64,000 nt of DNA from JAIOPA01 sp964655175. GTDB taxonomy: Bacteria; Eisenbacteria; RBG-16-71-46. The stretch is taken from contig CAZZLY010000005.1 in the NCBI GenBank assembly GCA_964655175.1, forward strand, positions 1 to 64,000. Direction: 5' to 3'. Under the pieces are notes generated by a model. The model did not search any database, had not been told where the DNA came from, and was given only the letters and a program-made list of their open reading frames with translations. The first letter of the stretch is position 1. The number at the start of each line of letters is the position of its first letter. Shown one piece after another: positions 61,653-64,000 of the stretch. The translations under genes were made by a program, and so were the position numbers.

Positions 61653-61975
61653 CCCGCTGCCTCCGACAGGGGGCGAGGCTGTGACGGGGACAGTAGCCCG
61701 CGTGGAACCACGAGCGAGTCGGGGACGGTGCGAGCCCGACGGGATCCCGCGCGACGTGAACATCACCCCCGAGCCCGGGAAGAGGCGGCGAACACGCCGC
61801 GGTAGACCCCACGTGTCGACCCGCACGCGCTGACCGGGTCGGAGCCCCGTGCTCCATGAGGCGCCGCTCGCGAGAGCCGCGCGAAGTCGGGTGGTCACGC
61901 GAGACCCCATCGCCCCGGCGGAGAGGACCCGTGCATCGCGCACGCGTCCTCCCCGCCGGGGTTTCGCGTTCCACC
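61653..61975 (+). ncRNA. T-box leader, isoleucine specifier
   Basis: Leader RNA that senses uncharged tRNA. A stem I region with GACAGTAG and a GGTG loop leads to a specifier loop GAACATCACC with codon ATC (61762-61764) for isoleucine. A stem with GCGGCGAACACGCCGC and GGTAGACC follows. The T-box proper is GAAGTCGGGTGGTCACGCG (61882-61900), with TGGT (61892-61895) able to pair with the tRNA ACCA end. It ends in a terminator hairpin before ileS. The T-box departs from the consensus GGTGGTACCGCG by a shifted CA. Confidence 0.78.
61913..61961 (+). terminator. Regulated terminator of the ileS T-box
   Basis: Stem 61913-61928 with 61946-61961 (15 of 16 pairs), continued by an inner CGTGC/GCACG stem, then GTTTCGCGTT. 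Its left arm overlaps the 3' part of the T-box, so antiterminator and terminator would exclude each other. Confidence 0.65.
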
Positions 61976-61993
61976 CACGAGCACGGAGGTCGC

Positions 61994-64000
61994 ATGTCGG
62001 AGCAGCCCAAGAAGCCCGGGTACAAGGACACGATGAACATGCCCGAGACGCCCTTCCCCATGAAGGCGGATCTCGCGACGCGTGAACCGGCCCGACTCGA
62101 GGCGTGGACGCAGGCGACCGCCTACGAGGCGTTGCGCGCCGCGCGCAAGGGCCGCCCGCTGTGGCTGCTGCACGACGGCCCGCCGTACTCGAACGGCGAC
62201 ATCCACATGGGCACCGCCGCCAACAAGATCTGGAAGGACGCCGCCGTGCGGCAGGCGTCGCTGCAGGGCTTCGACGCGCCGTACGTGCCCGGCTGGGACA
62301 ACCACGGCATGCCCATCGAGATGCAGGTGGGCCGGCAGTTCGCCGAGAAGAAGCAGAAGCCCACGCGCCTCGAGCTGCGCCGGGCGTGCCGCGAGTACGC
62401 GACGCAGTGGATCGACACGCAGCGGCAGCAGTTCATCCGGCTCGGCGGCTGGGGCGATTGGTTCCGCCCCTACCGCACGATGGCGCCCGAGTTCGAGGCC
62501 GAGATCCTCGAGACGCTGCGCCGCCTGCACGAGCGCGGCTTCATCCAGCGTGGCAAGCGCGCGATCCATTGGTGCCCGACCGATCGCACCGCGCTCGCCA
62601 TGGCCGAGATCGAGTACGCCGACGTGCCCTCGCCCAGCATCCTCGTGCGCTTCCCGCTGCGCCGCGATGCGGCGGCGGGCGCGCTCGCCGCGTACCCGGA
62701 CGTGAGCGCGGTCGCCTGGACGACGACGCCGTGGACGCTGCCCGCCAACCTGGGCCTCATGGTCGATCCGTCGGCCGATTACGCCGTCGCGCGCGTGAGC
62801 GGGCAGACGATCGTGATTGCCGCCGCGCGCGTCGCGCCGCTCGGTGAACGCCTCGGGCAGCCGCTCGAGACGCTCGCCACCGTGCGCGGCGCCGACCTCG
62901 TGGGCGCGATCTTCGCGGGCCCGTTCGGCAACGACTCGCGCGTGGTGGACGGCTCGCCGTTCGTGAGCATGGAGGACGGCACCGGCATCGTGCACACCGC
63001 GCCCGGACACGGCACCGAGGACTTCCAGGTCGGCGCGCGCAACGGGCTCGGCATCGTGTGCCCGGTCGACGAGGGCGGTCGCTTCACGAGCGACGTGGCG
63101 CACTTCGCGGGCCGCAGCGTGCTCGACGTCAACGAGGACATCATCCGCTGGCTCGGTGAGCAGGGTGTGCTGCTGCACGCCACGAGCTTCAACCACAGCT
63201 ACCCGCACTGCTGGCGCTGCCGCAAGCCGGTCATCTTCCGCGCCACGGATCAGTGGTTCATGATCGTGGACCACGCCGGCCATCGCGAGCGCTGCGTCGA
63301 GCAGGTGGAACGCGCCGTGACGTGGGACCCCGAGAGCTCGCGCAACCGCATCCGCGAGGCCGTGAAGAGCCGCCCCGACTGGTGCCTGTCGCGCCAGCGC
63401 AGCTGGGGCGTGGGCATCCCCGCGGTGTATTGCGAGGGCTGCGGCACGCCGTCGCTCGACCCGCGCGTCATGACGAAGGCCGCCGCGATCGTGCGCGAGG
63501 CGGACTCCGACGCGTGGTACGACCGCCCGGTCGAGGACTTCCTCCCGGCGGGCTACACCTGTCCGTCGTGCAAGGGCACGGGGCCGTTCCGGAAGGAAGA
63601 GGACGTGCTCGACGTGTGGTTCGACTCGGGCAGCACGCACCGCGCGATCCAGGTGCAGCACCCCGAGCTCAAGGCCGCGTGGGACGCCGCCCGCGCGGGT
63701 CGGGCGCAGGTCGTGTACTTCGAGGGCCCCGACCAGCACCGCGGCTGGTTCAACTCGTCGCTCATGATCGGCGTGGGCGTCGAGAACGTGGCGCCGTACA
63801 CGCACGTCGCGACGCACGGCTGGGTGCTCGACGGGCAGGGCCACGCCATGCACAAGTCCAAGGGCAACGTGGTCAACCCGCTCAAGCTCATCGACAAGTA
63901 CGGCGCCGACGTCGTGCGTTGGTGGGCGCTGGCGACCGATTGGCGCGGCGACGTGCGCGTGGGCGACGAGATCCTGCAGCGCGTGGCCGACGCCTATCGC
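61994..64000 (+). CDS. ileS: Isoleucyl-tRNA synthetase (3' end cut by window)
   Basis: Class I synthetase charging tRNA-Ile; 669 codons are visible. The HIGH motif appears as NGDIHMGT (about 67-74). The editing domain shows AWTTTPWTLPANLGL and the KMSKS motif is MHKSKGN at about 619-625. YPHCWRCRKP and CEGCG/CPSC give zinc-binding cysteines within the editing/connective regions. GGAGG precedes the ATG. The protein continues beyond position 64000, where the anticodon-binding domain should lie. Confidence 0.96.
   Translation, partial: MSEQPKKPGYKDTMNMPETPFPMKADLATREPARLEAWTQATAYEALRAARKGRPLWLLHDGPPYSNGDIHMGTAANKIWKDAAVRQASLQGFDAPYVPGWDNHGMPIEMQVGRQFAEKKQKPTRLELRRACREYATQWIDTQRQQFIRLGGWGDWFRPYRTMAPEFEAEILETLRRLHERGFIQRGKRAIHWCPTDRTALAMAEIEYADVPSPSILVRFPLRRDAAAGALAAYPDVSAVAWTTTPWTLPANLGLMVDPSADYAVARVSGQTIVIAAARVAPLGERLGQPLETLATVRGADLVGAIFAGPFGNDSRVVDGSPFVSMEDGTGIVHTAPGHGTEDFQVGARNGLGIVCPVDEGGRFTSDVAHFAGRSVLDVNEDIIRWLGEQGVLLHATSFNHSYPHCWRCRKPVIFRATDQWFMIVDHAGHRERCVEQVERAVTWDPESSRNRIREAVKSRPDWCLSRQRSWGVGIPAVYCEGCGTPSLDPRVMTKAAAIVREADSDAWYDRPVEDFLPAGYTCPSCKGTGPFRKEEDVLDVWFDSGSTHRAIQVQHPELKAAWDAARAGRAQVVYFEGPDQHRGWFNSSLMIGVGVENVAPYTHVATHGWVLDGQGHAMHKSKGNVVNPLKLIDKYGADVVRWWALATDWRGDVRVGDEILQRVADAYR

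Overview
The window is very GC-rich DNA from a didermic (outer-membrane) bacterium, carried on a scaffold with one 100-N gap (25706-25805). Genes are packed tightly: 19 gene junctions are 4-base NTGA overlaps, and starts use ATG, GTG and TTG, with two candidate CTG starts. TonB receptors, PorV-like barrels, C-terminal sorting domains of the T9SS/FlgD-Ig kind, a GWxTD protein, an M6 protease and a CcmE with Cys instead of His point to the FCB superphylum. Candidatus Eisenbacteria or a relative is my best guess, by inference only. No mobile element, CRISPR array, rRNA or tRNA was recognised.

Layout. 1-5.6 kb (minus): a translationally coupled molybdenum-hydroxylase operon (2Fe-2S, Mo and FAD subunits, XdhC, MocA). 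The FAD subunit carries the extra cysteine loop of 4-hydroxybenzoyl-CoA reductase. 5.7-8.3 kb (plus): a DAO-family oxidoreductase and two tandem paralogous membrane proteins. 8.4-10.9 kb (plus): a gluconeogenic pair, class II aldolase and class I fructose bisphosphatase. 11-12.1 kb (minus): aquaporin plus arsenate reductase. 12.2-14.7 kb (minus): DUF6504, DinB and DUF72. 14.9-25.1 kb (minus): one long run, NifU-like, a small membrane protein, ApbC/Mrp, cysteine desulfurase, PdxS, PdxT, DHH phosphoesterase, then CcmABCDEF. This joins Fe-S assembly, PLP synthesis and cytochrome c maturation. 25.2-26.8 kb (plus): a gapped radical SAM gene overlapping a metallophosphoesterase. 26.8-27.5 kb (minus): a secreted DUF4114-like protein. 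27.9-31.6 kb (minus): an ECF transporter cbiMQO followed by rarA. 31.6-39.5 kb (minus): the elongation operon mreB-mreC-mreD-mrdA-rodA followed by lgt, aroE and comF.

40-43.5 kb (plus): an unrecognised outer-membrane barrel followed by two NTF2-like lipoproteins. 43.6-44.9 kb (minus): glutamate dehydrogenase. 45.2-52.4 kb (minus): TonB-dependent receptor, a large secreted protein with a sorting domain, and a PorV-like barrel. 52.7-55.1 kb (minus): two paralogous barrels separated by a terminator. 55.4-57.5 kb (minus): a GWxTD protein and an NlpC/P60 peptidase. 57.5-61.6 kb (plus): an M6 metalloprotease and an M23 peptidase. 61.6 kb to the end (plus): an isoleucine T-box leader and ileS, cut by the window edge.

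Regulatory sites recur in form. Most promoter candidates have a TTG-like -35, an 18-bp spacer and a TAnnnT-like -10. Three genes have the -10 only 6-8 bases before the ATG and no Shine-Dalgarno, suggesting leaderless mRNAs.
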